From: Poteriospumella lacustris
Lineage: Eukaryota > Sar > Chrysophyceae > Chromulinales > Dinobryaceae
Direction of reading: 5' to 3'
NCBI GenBank assembly: GCA_008000375.1
Contig: SMOI01000001.1
Location: forward strand, 247,336-276,583
DNA: 29,248 nt
Made by a program: the position numbers and the translations under genes. The notes beneath the pieces are model-generated. The model searched no databases and was not told the origin of the DNA. It saw nothing but the letters and a program-made list of their open reading frames with translations. Of the stretch, positions 17,512 through 28,294 are shown piece by piece (within the stretch, counting starts at the first letter, position 1; each line of letters starts with the position of its first letter).

Positions 17512-17945
17512 TTTCTTTGGATGCCTTTGAATAGTTGAATAACGTGGTGACTCCAACCTTGGATGCCACTGAACAGTGACTCGATAACTTGGTCTATTTT
17601 TTGTGAAAGCAAATATATGCAATATTTTCTTCCCTTTAATTTCACTGTCAGTGGTCGCAAAGCATGGGTTCGACAACTGTTCGGAAACTCAACCAGTCGT
17701 CACACACCAGACAGGAGGATCTTCTTGTTTTGTTGCAGTCCAGACCGACCCCCCTTCGTCGCTTCTTTTACCATGTACAAAAGTCTTACCAATCGATCCC
17801 GCGATTTACGTGTACATTGTACCCAAAAAACGAACGCTGAAAGAAATCTCTCTGCAGCATCACAATCGGCACCACCCAAAAAATGTGATCGTCGTCAGCA
17901 TCTGTTGTACTGTTGTACTGACGATCGCAAACGATTCAATGTCTG
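17512..17945. other. Divergent upstream region of MTHFS and mtEFG1
   Basis: This region lies between the cyclo-ligase start and the assembly gap. The first 165 bp (to 17676) are open in the cyclo-ligase frame and could encode a longer N-terminus. The remainder has no supported gene. It includes a tandem 8-mer TGTTGTAC at 17903-17918. An ATG at 17939-17941, just before the gap, could be the start of the EF-G gene, but this cannot be tested because the following bases are missing. Confidence 0.45.
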
Positions 17946-18206
17946 NNNNNNNNNNNNNNNNNNNNNNNNNNNNNNNNNNNNNNNNNNNNNNNNNNNNNNN
18001 NNNNNNNNNNNNNNNNNNNNNNNNNNNNNNNNNNNNNNNNNNNNNNNNNNNNNNNNNNNNNNNNNNNNNNNNNNNNNNNNNNNNNNNNNNNNNNNNNNNN
18101 NNNNNNNNNNNNNNNNNNNNNNNNNNNNNNNNNNNNNNNNNNNNNNNNNNNNNNNNNNNNNNNNNNNNNNNNNNNNNNNNNNNNNNNNNNNNNNNNNNNN
18201 NNNNNN
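17946..18206. other. Assembly gap (261 Ns)
   Basis: A run of N. It removes the 5' end of the mitochondrial EF-G gene: the start codon or the residues after it, the targeting peptide and the AHID part of the first GTPase motif. The recorded length may be an estimate. From ATG 17939 to the first resolved EF-G codon is 268 nt, not a multiple of three, so either the gap size is inexact, the start lies elsewhere, or an intron lies within. Confidence 0.98.
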
Positions 18207-20336
18207 GGAAAGACCACTCTCACTGAGCGCATTCTTTTCTACACTGGACGTATCGACGAGATTCACGATGTTCGTGGTAAGGACGGTGTTGGTGCCAAAA
18301 TGGACAGCATGGACTTGGAAAGAGAAAAAGGTATCACCATTCAATCAGCAGCGACCTTTTGCCGTTGGGGGCCCAATCATATCAACATCATTGATACTCC
18401 CGGTCACGTCGACTTCACCATTGAGGTCGAGCGTGCTTTGCGAGTTCTTGACGGAGCAGTCTTGGTTATTTGTGGTGTCTCTGGTATTCAGAGTCAAACC
18501 CTCACTGTCGATCGTCAGATGAAGCGTTACAGTGTTCCTCGTATTGCGTTTATTAACAAGCTCGATCGTATGGGCGCTAACCCTAGAAAGGTGAGTGGGA
18601 AAATGATTGTGTGATATCTTTCTTATGGGTCGCCCTGATCCGGTTTGTTTCCGATCTAGGCATTGAACGGTCTCAGAAATGAGTTGAAGCTTCGCGCCGC
18701 CTTTGTCCAGGTTCCTATTGGTTTAGAAGGCGAGCATGTGGGTGTGGTGGACATCATTAAGAATGAGGCTGTTTACTTCGAAGGAGAGAAGGGTACCACC
18801 ATTGTACGACGAGAAGTTCCCGAGAATCTCGTTGCTCAGGTTGCAGAAACGAGAAAAGAACTCGTTGAAACTCTCGCAGATTGTGATGAAGAGATTGGTG
18901 AGATGTTCTTGAATGAGGAAGAACCTACCGCAGACCAGTTGATGGCTGCAATCCGTCGTCAAACTGTTGCCAGAAACTTCGTGTCGGTGTTTATGGGTTC
19001 GGCTTACAAGAATAAGGGTGTTCAGCTTCTTTTGGATGGTGTCAATCATTTCTTGCCATCTCCTCCGGAGGTTCGCAACGTTGCATTGGACCTTTCCAAT
19101 GACGAGAAAGAGATTGAGCTCAAGTGCGATCCAAATCAACCTTTGGTGGCCTTGGCTTTCAAGCTTGAAGAGAGCCGCTTTGGACAGCTTACTTACATCC
19201 GTATTTATCAGGGTACTATGAAGAAGGGCATGAACGTGGTCAACGTGAGCAATGGCAAGAAGTCCAAGATCCCTCGTTTGGTACGATTGCACTCCAACGA
19301 AATGGAAGATGTGGAATCTGCCAGTGCAGGCGATGTCGTTGCAACCTTCGGTATTGAGTGTGCGTCCATGGATACGTTCACCGATGGAACATCCAATGTG
19401 TCCATGATGAGTATGTTTGTTCCGAACCCTGTGATGTCTTTGGCTGTCCGCCCGAAGGATATGCAACAAAGTGCGAACTTTTCGAAGGCTATCAGCAAGT
19501 TCACTCGTGAAGATCCTACCTTGAAGGTTTCCGTTGATGGAAAGACAAGTGAAACCATCATGAGCGGTATGGGTGAGCTTCACTTGGAAATTTACTTGGA
19601 GCGCTTGAAGAGAGAGTTCAAGGTGGAATGCATTTCTGGAAATCCTTCCGTGAAGTACCGTGAGACTATCAGTCAAAAGAGCAACTTTAACTACTTGCAC
19701 AAGAAGCAGAGCGGTGGTAGCGGTCAGTATGCCAAGGTCATTGGTTACATTGAACCCCTCGACGAGGAGAAGCAGAAGAGAGGTATCGACTTCGAATTCG
19801 CCAACCACGTCATTGGTACGAATATTCCTCCGGAGTTTATTCCCAGTTGCGAGAAAGGTGCCCGTGGTGCCTGTGATAAGGGTGCCTTGGCGGGTTACCC
19901 GTTGTCTGGAGTCCGTGTCGTGGTCACTGATGGTCAAGCACACTCTGTCGATTCTAACGATATGGCTTTCCAGCTTGCCATGCAGTACGGTATTCGTCAA
20001 GCGGTGAAGAACGCCAAGCCTGTTGTGTTGGAGCCTATCATGAAGTTGGAGGTTGTTGCACCTCTTGACTTCCAGGGAACGATCATTGGTGGCTTGAATA
20101 AGCGCGGTGGTTTGATTATGTCCTCTGATATTAGCGAGGATGGCAGCCAAGTCACCATCATTGCTGACGTTCCTTTGGTGCAGATGTTCGGTTACAGTAC
20201 CGATCTTCGATCGAGCACTCAAGGAAAGGGTGAGTTCACCATGGAGTATAAGGAGCACTTGGCTGTCACCAAGGACAGACAAGAAGAGATGGTCAAGAAG
20301 TATCTCGAGAAGATGGCCGGTGAAGGTTCTGAGTAA
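18207..20336 (+). CDS. GFM1: Mitochondrial elongation factor G1, 5' partial, two visible exons
   Basis: Translational GTPase that moves tRNA and mRNA through the mitochondrial ribosome after peptide transfer. Visible exons are 18207-18590 and 18660-20336, with a 69-nt intron (GTGAGT..TCTAG, phase 0), giving 686 codons before TAA. The visible sequence opens at GKTT of the P-loop. Then come the switch I region ([12 protein letters not shown]), DTPGH (visible residues 63-67) and NKLDRMG (117-123). Domain II follows, then domain III with [10 protein letters not shown]. Domain IV has [11 protein letters not shown] and domain V is C-terminal ([20 protein letters not shown]). [26 protein letters not shown] and [12 protein letters not shown] are features I recall from GFM1 rather than from GFM2, cytosolic EF2 or bacterial EF-G. 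The targeting peptide lies in the gap. It faces CCT4 convergently. Confidence 0.93.
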
Positions 20337-20624
20337 GCTCTGTTTTGTTTGTGTATATGATCGGCAATGTGTTAGATATGTAAAGTGAAAGAGAAGTTGC
20401 TAAACTCGATAGATAATCGATTCAAACGTTTTGGTGTGTGGTGGTTTGTTTCCCTCCTAGAAATTTGGTTACAGGTACAAAGGATTTCCTCACAACACTA
20501 CCGCGATTGACGCAACGGTTGATTTTAGAGCGACCACGAGAAGACTATCGATGACATAGCTATTGCCTATCTCCAAAGATTTCGAGAAGGTTTGTATTTT
20601 TGTTTCCTGGCGCCACAGGAGAAC
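20337..20624. other. Convergent intergenic region (3' ends of mtEFG1 and CCT4)
   Basis: 288 bp between two stop codons on opposite strands, so it contains both 3' UTRs. No reading frame, RNA gene or notable repeat is visible. Confidence 0.6.
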
Positions 20625-22477
20625 TTAACGAACAGGGACCAAATCATCTAAGAAACGCATTAGAAATCAAGGAATAAGAATCAGACCACCAAGGGAGCAA
20701 TATCAAAGCGTCTCACTTACCAATCTTCAAAATCATACCCACACACTCCGTAGCGAGGGAAATTTCAGAAGTGTTCACCAACAAAGGTTGCACGATCTTC
20801 TCCGCCCACATGTCCGAGATCGTTCCACTCTTCACGTTAATACCACCAGTGGTCATACCAGCATTGTGTCGATTTCGAAGCTCGGTGACAATACTGATGG
20901 GGTTCATTCCAGAGTTCTCAGCCAACGTGTAGGGAATAATCTCCAAAGCCTAAAGAAACACATCGACAAAAATGAGTGTCAACCATACCGGTTGCGGAGA
21001 CTCTGAACAAGAGAAACATACCTCAGCGAACGCACGAGCACAGTAAGAGGCAACGCCAGGAAGAGTTTTCGACCATTGCGTGATTCTCAAGGCGCATTCA
21101 GCTTCAGGAGCACCACCGCCACCAATCAAAAATCTCTTCTTGACTAACGAGCGCACAACGCAAAGGGCGTCGTGAATAGAACGCTCGGCCTCATCAATGA
21201 CCAAGCGGTTAGAGCCGCGCATCAGAATGGTAATGGTGCGACCCATGTTGACAATGTTAGTGAACTTGACCACCTTCGACGTGCTTCCCGCAATGGTAAC
21301 TTCTTGCGCCAAGCCTGACTGGCCCAACTTTTCAGGGGTGAAATGATCAATGTGTGAAATGGGTTGCAAGTTCAATGTTCGGGCGATGAAATCCACGTCG
21401 TTGCGATCAATATCGGTGACAACCATGATACCCAACTTGGCAAGGAAGTGCAAAGACAAGTCATTGTAAGCATCACGCAAAATGGACTTCTGGATAAGAA
21501 GGACATTGCAGCCCCACTTCTGGATTTTCTTGCATTGCGCAAGAATGTACTTTCGCTCTTCGCGCAAGATACGATCCATAGCAGCGTAATCAGAAACAAC
21601 GACGTTGTTTTCCATATCAGTCTTAGGGGCAGACAAACAGAATTGAATGAGAGCGATCTTGGCGTTTTCAATTTTGGTAGGTCCACCGGAAGCGTGCTTG
21701 GCGCCATGCTCCAATACCAAACCGTGAACAAGCTCGGTATCATCCATAGTTCCACCAACTTGCTTCACAACCTTGATGTCGCGCAAGTCAACATTAGTGG
21801 CCGTGTTAGGATCAACAATGTCCAAGACAGCATTGACAGCGATAGGGGCCAGCACATCGGCGTTGTTGTGGACAACTTTCGACGACAAGCAAGTGTTGAC
21901 CGCGTCGAGGACCGCATTGCGATCGAACAAATCAACAGGTCTAGCAACAGAGATAAGGATTTCCTCGGCCTTGGCGGCAGCTTGCTTGAAGGCATCCGCG
22001 ATCATGGTGGGGTGGATACCCTTGGCAAGCAACTCAGAGCAAGCTTGAAGCAATGCACCGGCAATAACGCAAATACCAGTGGTTCCATCACCAGCCTCAA
22101 TATCTTGGGACTTCGAGAGTTGCACAAGCATCTGGGCGGTTGGGTGGAAGACTTGAAGTTGCGACAAGATAGTGGCACCGTCGTTGGTGATCAAAACCTC
22201 TCCGTCTCCTCTCTGGATCATTTTATCCATACCGCGAGGGCCCAGGGAAGTTCTGATAGCATCAGCAACCGCTAACAAAACAAATATGGTCAGGATTCAA
22301 TGGTTCAAATGAATCAAAAACTTAGATGCCTTACCTTTCGCGGCAGTGATGTTCGACATTCGAACATCCTTTTCTTTGGCGTTGCCCTTTTGACGGTCTC
22401 CTGCTCAAACGCCAAGAAAAAAGACTTGTAAGGTGAGATTCGGCAACAAGATGATAGGATAAAAGCATACCTGACAT
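20625..22477 (-). CDS. CCT4: T-complex chaperonin subunit delta (CCT4), 524 aa, five exons
   Basis: One of eight subunits of the cytosolic chaperonin TRiC/CCT, which folds actin, tubulin and WD40 proteins using ATP. The exons in transcript order are 22471-22477 (ATG TCA G), 22335-22400, 21022-22271, 20721-20949 and 20625-20647. Introns are 70, 63, 72 and 73 nt; 1575 nt encode 524 aa (human about 539). Splicing rebuilds [19 protein letters not shown] at the N-terminus, [17 protein letters not shown] at the third junction and the end KIDDLVPVR. Family motifs are NDGATIL (54-60), the nucleotide-site GDGTT (85-89), and IGGGGAPE. The delta identity comes from [28 protein letters not shown] and [15 protein letters not shown]. 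The last coding exon is only 23 nt. It diverges from the importin gene across 420 bp. Confidence 0.95.
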
Positions 22478-22897
22478 GGTTCGAGTCGATAATTGGATAG
22501 AATAACTTATATCTGTATGCTAATTTCAAACTTGCACTTGTTCTGTGCCGAAGAATCGAATCACCGAAAACCGTCCACAAGCCGCCCGGCCGACCACGAC
22601 TAAATTTGTCTGCCGACAAGGTGGTGACAAAGTGAGAAACCGTTTCAACTTTTTGAACTCGCGAAGTCCGAAGAGTCGCGTACATAATGAGTTTTTGATA
22701 AATTGACTTACTGATTTTCCTCCATTAAATATGTACTCCTGTGGTTCCTGCAAGAAAGGACGGAAAAGCGAAGGAAAACGATGACAGCAACCTCCATCCA
22801 TTGCGTTGCTTTGCGTATGTGTATCGTAAGTCCACGCGACTTAAGTAACAGTATTGCAAAATCTAATCGCTGCTTATACCTTGCTTTCCTGCTGAAA
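22478..22897. promoter_or_regulatory. Divergent promoter region of CCT4 and importin-4
   Basis: 420 bp between two head-to-head ATGs. An ATG at 22781 is in frame with the importin and would add 39 residues, but that segment does not look like a karyopherin N-terminus and is probably 5' UTR. It includes a GTAAGT at 22826, without a convincing acceptor. No known promoter motif can be identified by eye. Confidence 0.5.
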
Positions 22898-25800
22898 ATG
22901 GGACCGAAGAAAGGTGGAGCTCCAAAGGTGCGGGTCGACTTCAGCAACCCTGCGAACCTTATTCAGGTCTTGCAGATGCTCAACGCTAATGACACTGCAA
23001 CCATTAAAACCGCCGAGAAGGCGTTAAAGCCCTTCACGAAGGACCCAGCGAACGCTGCCATGCTTATTTCAATCCTTGGTTCTTGTGGTGACGGCGCTGT
23101 GCGTCATCACGCCGCTCTGTTGTTGAGAAAGAAGCTCGGCAGCTTTTATCCTAAATATCCTGCTGCTCAACAAACTCTTCTGAAAGGCGAACTGATTCGC
23201 CTTGTTCTCGCTGAGCCAGACTCTGATGTTGCAACTGCTATTGCGGGTGCTATTGCTGCCACTGCTTCTGCGGCGTTCGAGCTCCAGCAACAATGGCCAG
23301 AACTTTTTGCGCTTTTGGTGCAGTTGCTTGCCGAGCCAGAGGACCGCTTGCGTATTCTCACTTTCAAAATTTTGAGCGAGGTATGTTATTCGGGATATAT
23401 TTGTCGAATTTTCATTCTTTGATTGTGCACCTTCTTCTTTTTCAGTTGGCGGAAATGATTCCCGAGCACCTTCGATCACACACGGGTACTATTGCGAACT
23501 TAATCGTCCAGGGTTGCCAAGACCCTTCGACTAAGGTCGCTGTTGAAGCGATGGAAGCCACTTCCACGTACGTTCGCTTCCTTGGAAAGGCTAAGGAGAT
23601 CATGCTTCTTGTCCCTGTCATGAAGCCATTATTTGAAGTGATGGCGCGTTGCTTGGCAAACAAAGACGAAGACCTTGTTTGTGAGGGCTTGACATTGATT
23701 CAAGAATGCTTTGAGCTCGAAGAGCCTTTGATCAATGACTTCGTGACGGATATCGTCAACTTCTGCTTAAGCATCGTCAATGGCGCTGACATCGAAGATG
23801 ATCTTTTGCAATCTGCCGGTCAAACGTTGATCGCCACTATGCAGTACCGCCCGAAGCTCTTCGCTAAGAATGGTCTCGTTGGCCCCACTTTGTCAGTTTT
23901 GATGGGTATCATTGCTCGCTCTGATCCCTCCGCTTTCGAAGCGTTGTACCAGTTGGCTGATAAGCTCGATGATGAGGAAGACGATGATGAAGACTTCAAC
24001 CCCGAATTCGCTCGCCAAAAGATGGCACAAATGATCATGGACTACATGGCCATCAACGTCCCTGACAAGTACTTCATGGATGTTGCCTTGACCTTGATCA
24101 GCCAAGGTATCACTTCGCCCGATCCTCAAATGAGAAAGGCGGGATGTGCCGTCCTTGGTGTTATCGCTGAAGGTTGCTGCGACAGCATGCGTGAGCGTTT
24201 GGACGCCATTGTCCCTGTGCTGTTGAACGCCTTCTCTGACCCCGAATACTACGTGCGTGAGTGCGCTTGCTTTGCAATGGGTCAATTTGCTGAGTTCATG
24301 CAGCCTGAAATCTTGACGTTCAACCAGTCAGTTTTGCCGGTGGTGTTCAATGCCCTCAGTGAACCTCGCTTCACCATTCAGGGACATGCTTGCTACATCT
24401 TGGAAAACTTCTGCGAGAATCTTCAGCCTAAGACATTGCGCCCGTTCCTTGGTGCTCTGATGACGAAATTGGTGGAGTTGGTGCAATCCGACAAGGGCAT
24501 GACCAAGGAAATGGCTCTTTCCGCCATCTCCTCGACGGCTGTTGCGGCTGAATCAGAATTCATTCCTTACACGGCTGTTACTTGCCAAGTCTTGCAACCC
24601 TTGTTGTTCTTGACCGAACCTAAGGTGTTCAATATCCGTGGTCGTGCTTTGGAGTGCTTGGGACACATTGCCATCGCGGTTGGACCCGAGGTCTTTGCCC
24701 CGTACTTCGAAATCGGTATGCAGTCAGCTACCCAGGGTGTATCCATCAACAACGAGGATCTCAAGGAGCACGCCTTCTTGTTTATCACCAACTCTTCCAA
24801 GTGCATGAAGGCTCAATTCACCCCTTACTTGCCTTCCGTCGTTCCCTTCCTTTGTGAGGTCGCCCAAGAGGCGGAAGTTGTCCACACTGGCGACGACGAT
24901 GACGACGACGAAGAGGAGGAAGATGCTGAGCCTGGTGTTGCTGAAGACGACGACTTCGACCCCAATGACTTGCACGTCAACCTCACTGAGGGTTTCGTGA
25001 ACACCAAGCGTGCGGCCGTCATTGCTCTCGGTGCCTTAGCGGAGCATACTGGACAGGCGTACTTCCCTTTCTTGCAAACTGCTATGGAGGCGGTTATGAC
25101 CGAAGATATGGGTTCTGCCTTCAGTTTGCACGAGGATATCCGCGCGGAGAGCTTTATGACTCTCCCTCGTTTCATCAAGTGCGCTCTGTTGACGGTGGGC
25201 ATTTCGGCTCCTCCTTCTCAGGGTCAAGTCTTCCCATTGAACGAGCAAATCACCAAGATTGTGTCTCAATCGATTGTGATCTGCTTGACTGCCATTGAAG
25301 AGGATGAGGACAAGCCTGCTGTGGCTGCTGCTGTGGAGGCGTTGGAATTGATCTTGAAGGAGGTCGGCGTGGTCGGTTTGCACATGTCCGATTTCGATGA
25401 GAAGAATCCTCAAGTCATCGTCGCTCGCTTGATGAACTTGATGTTGATGCTCTTGGCGGAGAAGACGACTTGCCAGACCTCGACGGAAGCGGATGCGCAC
25501 GACGAAGAAGATGATGGTAACAGTGAAAACGCAGTGATGATCGCCACTACGGACTTGATCACAACTTTGGCTCGTCTCTTGCGAGAAGAGTTCAAGGTCT
25601 ATTTCGATGAATTCCACAAGTATTTGATCAAGTTCGCCAAGCCTAATCGCTTGTACTCTGATCGCACCATGGCCGTTGGCTGCTATGCTGATGTGTTGGC
25701 TTGCCTCGGCCCTGCGTCCTTGACGTACGCCGACAGTGTCATGCCCATTGCCCAAGCTGGTTTGGCTGATCGTATGGAAGGCATGCGTCGTAACTCTGCC

Positions 25801-26316
25801 GTTTGCGTTGGATCGTTGGTGCAAAGTGCTGGCGCTGCCTTGCATCCTCACTACATGATTTTGCTGCAATGGTTGTCTCCTCTGTGTGTGCGTCAAGAGA
25901 AGCACCGTCAGTCCGATAACGGCGGTGCTGACGTCGACAATGCCTTGTCCGCCGTGGCGAAGATGATCAACTCCGCTCCCACCACTGTGCCCTTGGCGCA
26001 AGTTCTCCCGGTCATGATCCAGGCGCTTCCCTTGAGTGATGACCACCAAGAGGGCCCTGGTGTGTACAGCTGCTTGAGCGGCTTGTTGATTAGAAACGAG
26101 CCCAATGCCGTCGCCGTGGCGCCTCAGCTGATTGCCGCGTTGGGTGAAGTGCTCACGCACAATTCTAGTGCCGTGGACGAGACCAAGGGCATTTGTGCTT
26201 CCGCTCTTCGTGAGTTGGTGCGAAATCCTGCTTACACATCCATTGTTCAAAGTTATTGCGCTTCTTTGACCGATCCCCAAGATGTGGAGTCGTTCAGAGT
26301 CAAGGTGCTGAACTAA
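22898..26316 (+). CDS. Importin-4/Kap123-type karyopherin beta, 1117 aa, two exons
   Basis: Nuclear import receptor built of HEAT repeats; this family carries ribosomal proteins and histones into the nucleus and binds RanGTP at its N-terminal half. Exons are 22898-23380 and 23446-26316, with a 65-nt intron (GTATGT..TTTCAG, phase 0) after residue 161. The length fits IPO4 (about 1081) and yeast Kap123 (about 1113). The N-terminal Ran-binding HEAT region has the pattern AEKALKPF, then VRHHAALLLRKKL. Helical repeats include GCAVLGVIAEGCCDSMRERL and ACYILENFCENLQPK, both close to what I recall from IPO4. Acidic loops lie near residues 336-345, 644-669 (a long Asp/Glu run) and 842-850. These are typical cargo- or Ran-regulating loops in importins. 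I chose MGPKKGG as the start. Importin-5/Kap121 is the main alternative and less likely. Confidence 0.85.
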
Positions 26317-26651
26317 ACAAAACAAAAACAAACAAACAAATAAACCCCAGCGACTGAAAAGACATGAGATCCTGCTCATCACTCATTATATATTTTCTCT
26401 CGGAGGGTGTGTGTCTTTTTGGTTCGATTAGGTGCATTCGTTGGATTGCTGTTAGCTGAGTTTTGTCTATTTTCTTTTTTAGTTTCTATCTTCTTTTTCT
26501 TTTGCGTCGGTGGTCAACGAACGCCGCCGCGTCACTAAAGTAAATAGAAAAAAAGCGATCCACACCCGTATCAGTCAATGGTCTGAAGAAAGTATTTACA
26601 ATTGTATACAGGTACATATGTACAGCCGTGTGAGAGAGCAAAGCAGCTCGG
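26317..26651. other. Convergent intergenic region (importin and ankyrin/WW gene 3' ends)
   Basis: 335 bp between two converging stop codons. It begins with an A-rich AACAAA-repeat run right after the importin stop, followed by T-rich sequence at about 26460-26505. These are probably the 3' UTRs. No gene is supported. Confidence 0.6.
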
Positions 26652-28256
26652 TCACACCTCTACCCATTGGGAGTCGCCGGAGTGGGGATCGTACCAGAAA
26701 TGTTGGTGAGGGTTGGCCTCTGTACAACAGAGAAGCCAACCGTTCCATTCCATTACCAATGTATCCCAGTTGGTGGGTGCGTACCACGAGGTATCGCCCG
26801 TCTGTAAATTGAGATAGTATTCACACACATCGCTGGTTCCCGACGGTTCGTCGAGTGTCACCAGAATCCATGCCTTCGCGACCGTTTGATCAGCCGCCAC
26901 CCAGACGGAGAGGTATCCATCATCTTCGTAATAGGGAAGTAATCCGTAGTATTGCAACCAATCCATGGTCATTCCTTGAAGAAGTGGCAAGTAATCCTCG
27001 AGTTTCCCCGTGACGACGTTCATCCATTGACAGTAATTGCCCTGGCGGTCATAAAACGTCATCCACCCATACAGTGCCACTTCTTCCATCGTTTGTGGCA
27101 ACGGCCACGTTTCCAACGATTCAGCTTGGGCAAACAGAAACCAGTGCTGCCAACCGTTGTAATACAATTCATCCAGATAAGTACTCAACCATTGTTGAAT
27201 CATCGTGGACGTATCAATCAACGCATAGCTACTACTGCCATAGGCTTCCTCTCCATCGTAGAGGAGGATAACTTTACTCATCCAACTTTGAATATCCACG
27301 TATGGTACCGTGGAGAAGGGGCTAGCATCTTCCAACGTCTGAGAAGCACGCTTGGCAGGAGTCTTCCCGTCCGCAGCATACCAATCAAAGTCGTCCTCTT
27401 CCGTGGTCATAAACGATGCACGATAGCTGTGGTAGTCAGTTTTCGAAGATGAAGAAGCAGCCGCCGCTTTTGAAGAGCTTTTCGATGTCGTCGATTTCTT
27501 CTTTCCTGGAGCTTTATCACGATATCGGTAATCATCGTTGAGCGAAGCATCGTCATCGTCCATGTTCAGTCCGGCTTGGAGGAAGGCGTTTTCGAAAAAC
27601 TTCTCCCATACGGCCATAATGCGCGCTTGGCTGACTTCGTCAGATTCTTTTGCTTTCACTTCCATTTGCACCGTACTTTTTAACTTGCCCTTGAAGAAAT
27701 CGACCACCATCTGAATGCGCAACTTCTTGGCCATCTCCAACGGTGAATAACCTTCGATATTTCGAATGCTGTTGAAGTTTACGTTTTGATCCTTCATTAC
27801 TTGTAGCGCCAATATGTTGGAGTTCATGACTGCAGTGTGCACTGGGGTATTGCCTTCGCGATCATAAGCCTTTACGGAGTTAGGACAGTTAATAAGCAAT
27901 AGCGACACGCAAAGCGCAGTATCTTGTGACTGAATAGAACATGCGCAATGAAGAGGTGTTCTGTCGTGACGATCTTTCGAGTCTCCCGGAAATCCAGCTG
28001 ACATAAGCAGGTCTAAACACTCCAATTTCCCCAGCTTAGCAGCGACATGCACAGCGTATGCCTTCGACATATCGCCGGAAACTGCCAATATTTCAAGATT
28101 ATCGAGCAAGTTGTAAGATATAGCCTGCTTTAATACATGGGCGTACTCCTTCGGGTTTTGAAAATAATATCCACTCTTGCACCTGCTTTCAATTTCATGG
28201 TATTTGGCGATGAGACTGTCATCGGTGAAAGACTGAACCCCCGCTCCGTTTCCCAT
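26652..28256 (-). CDS. Ankyrin-repeat protein with degenerate WW-like repeats, 534 aa
   Basis: Probable protein-interaction scaffold of unknown role, encoded in one exon from ATG 28254-28256. About four ankyrin repeats occupy residues 65-190, with clear TPLH and TPVH cores near 100 and 138. A basic helix follows (about 190-230), then an acidic patch, then a Lys/Ser/Ala-rich linker (250-272). The C-terminal half is very rich in Trp and Tyr. It holds at least three WW-like units: 397-424 (GWMTFYDRQGNY..NVVTGKLEDYLP), 462-494 (YYLNLQTGDTSWYAP) and 506-534 (FWYDPHSGDSQWVEV at the end). The middle unit has the best W-x-x-P end; the first lacks the second Trp and the third lacks the final Pro. There is no signal peptide or membrane segment. 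The protein starts MGNGAG, with Gly2 possible for myristoylation, but position 6 is Gly rather than Ser/Thr, so this is weak. Confidence 0.85.
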   Translation of the reverse strand: MGNGAGVQSFTDDSLIAKYHEIESRCKSGYYFQNPKEYAHVLKQAISYNLLDNLEILAVSGDMSKAYAVHVAAKLGKLECLDLLMSAGFPGDSKDRHDRTPLHCACSIQSQDTALCVSLLLINCPNSVKAYDREGNTPVHTAVMNSNILALQVMKDQNVNFNSIRNIEGYSPLEMAKKLRIQMVVDFFKGKLKSTVQMEVKAKESDEVSQARIMAVWEKFFENAFLQAGLNMDDDDASLNDDYRYRDKAPGKKKSTTSKSSSKAAAASSSSKTDYHSYRASFMTTEEDDFDWYAADGKTPAKRASQTLEDASPFSTVPYVDIQSWMSKVILLYDGEEAYGSSSYALIDTSTMIQQWLSTYLDELYYNGWQHWFLFAQAESLETWPLPQTMEEVALYGWMTFYDRQGNYCQWMNVVTGKLEDYLPLLQGMTMDWLQYYGLLPYYEDDGYLSVWVAADQTVAKAWILVTLDEPSGTSDVCEYYLNLQTGDTSWYAPTNWDTLVMEWNGWLLCCTEANPHQHFWYDPHSGDSQWVEV

Positions 28257-28294
28257 TCTCCAAAGTGGTAATCAATCAGTCCTAGCTAGATTCC
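28257..28294. promoter_or_regulatory. Very short divergent spacer between two start codons
   Basis: Only 38 bp separate the ankyrin/WW ATG (reading left) from the most upstream in-frame ATG of the small gene (reading right). If both starts are right, promoter elements must overlap coding sequence. A TATAAAA at 28303-28309 lies inside the small gene's proposed first exon and could instead serve a start at 28349. Confidence 0.45.

Noticed and set aside
17563-18522. Long plus-strand frame running through the N gap
   Set aside because: It is open only because Ns carry no stops, and downstream of the gap it is out of frame with the real EF-G.
22810-22851. 5' UTR intron beginning with GTAAGT at 22826
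   Set aside because: The only nearby upstream-of-ATG acceptors would give an intron of about 20-26 nt, far below the others here.
22781-22897. 39-residue upstream extension of the importin
   Set aside because: The segment does not resemble karyopherin N-termini, whereas MGPKKGG leads straight into the first HEAT repeat; kept as 5' UTR.
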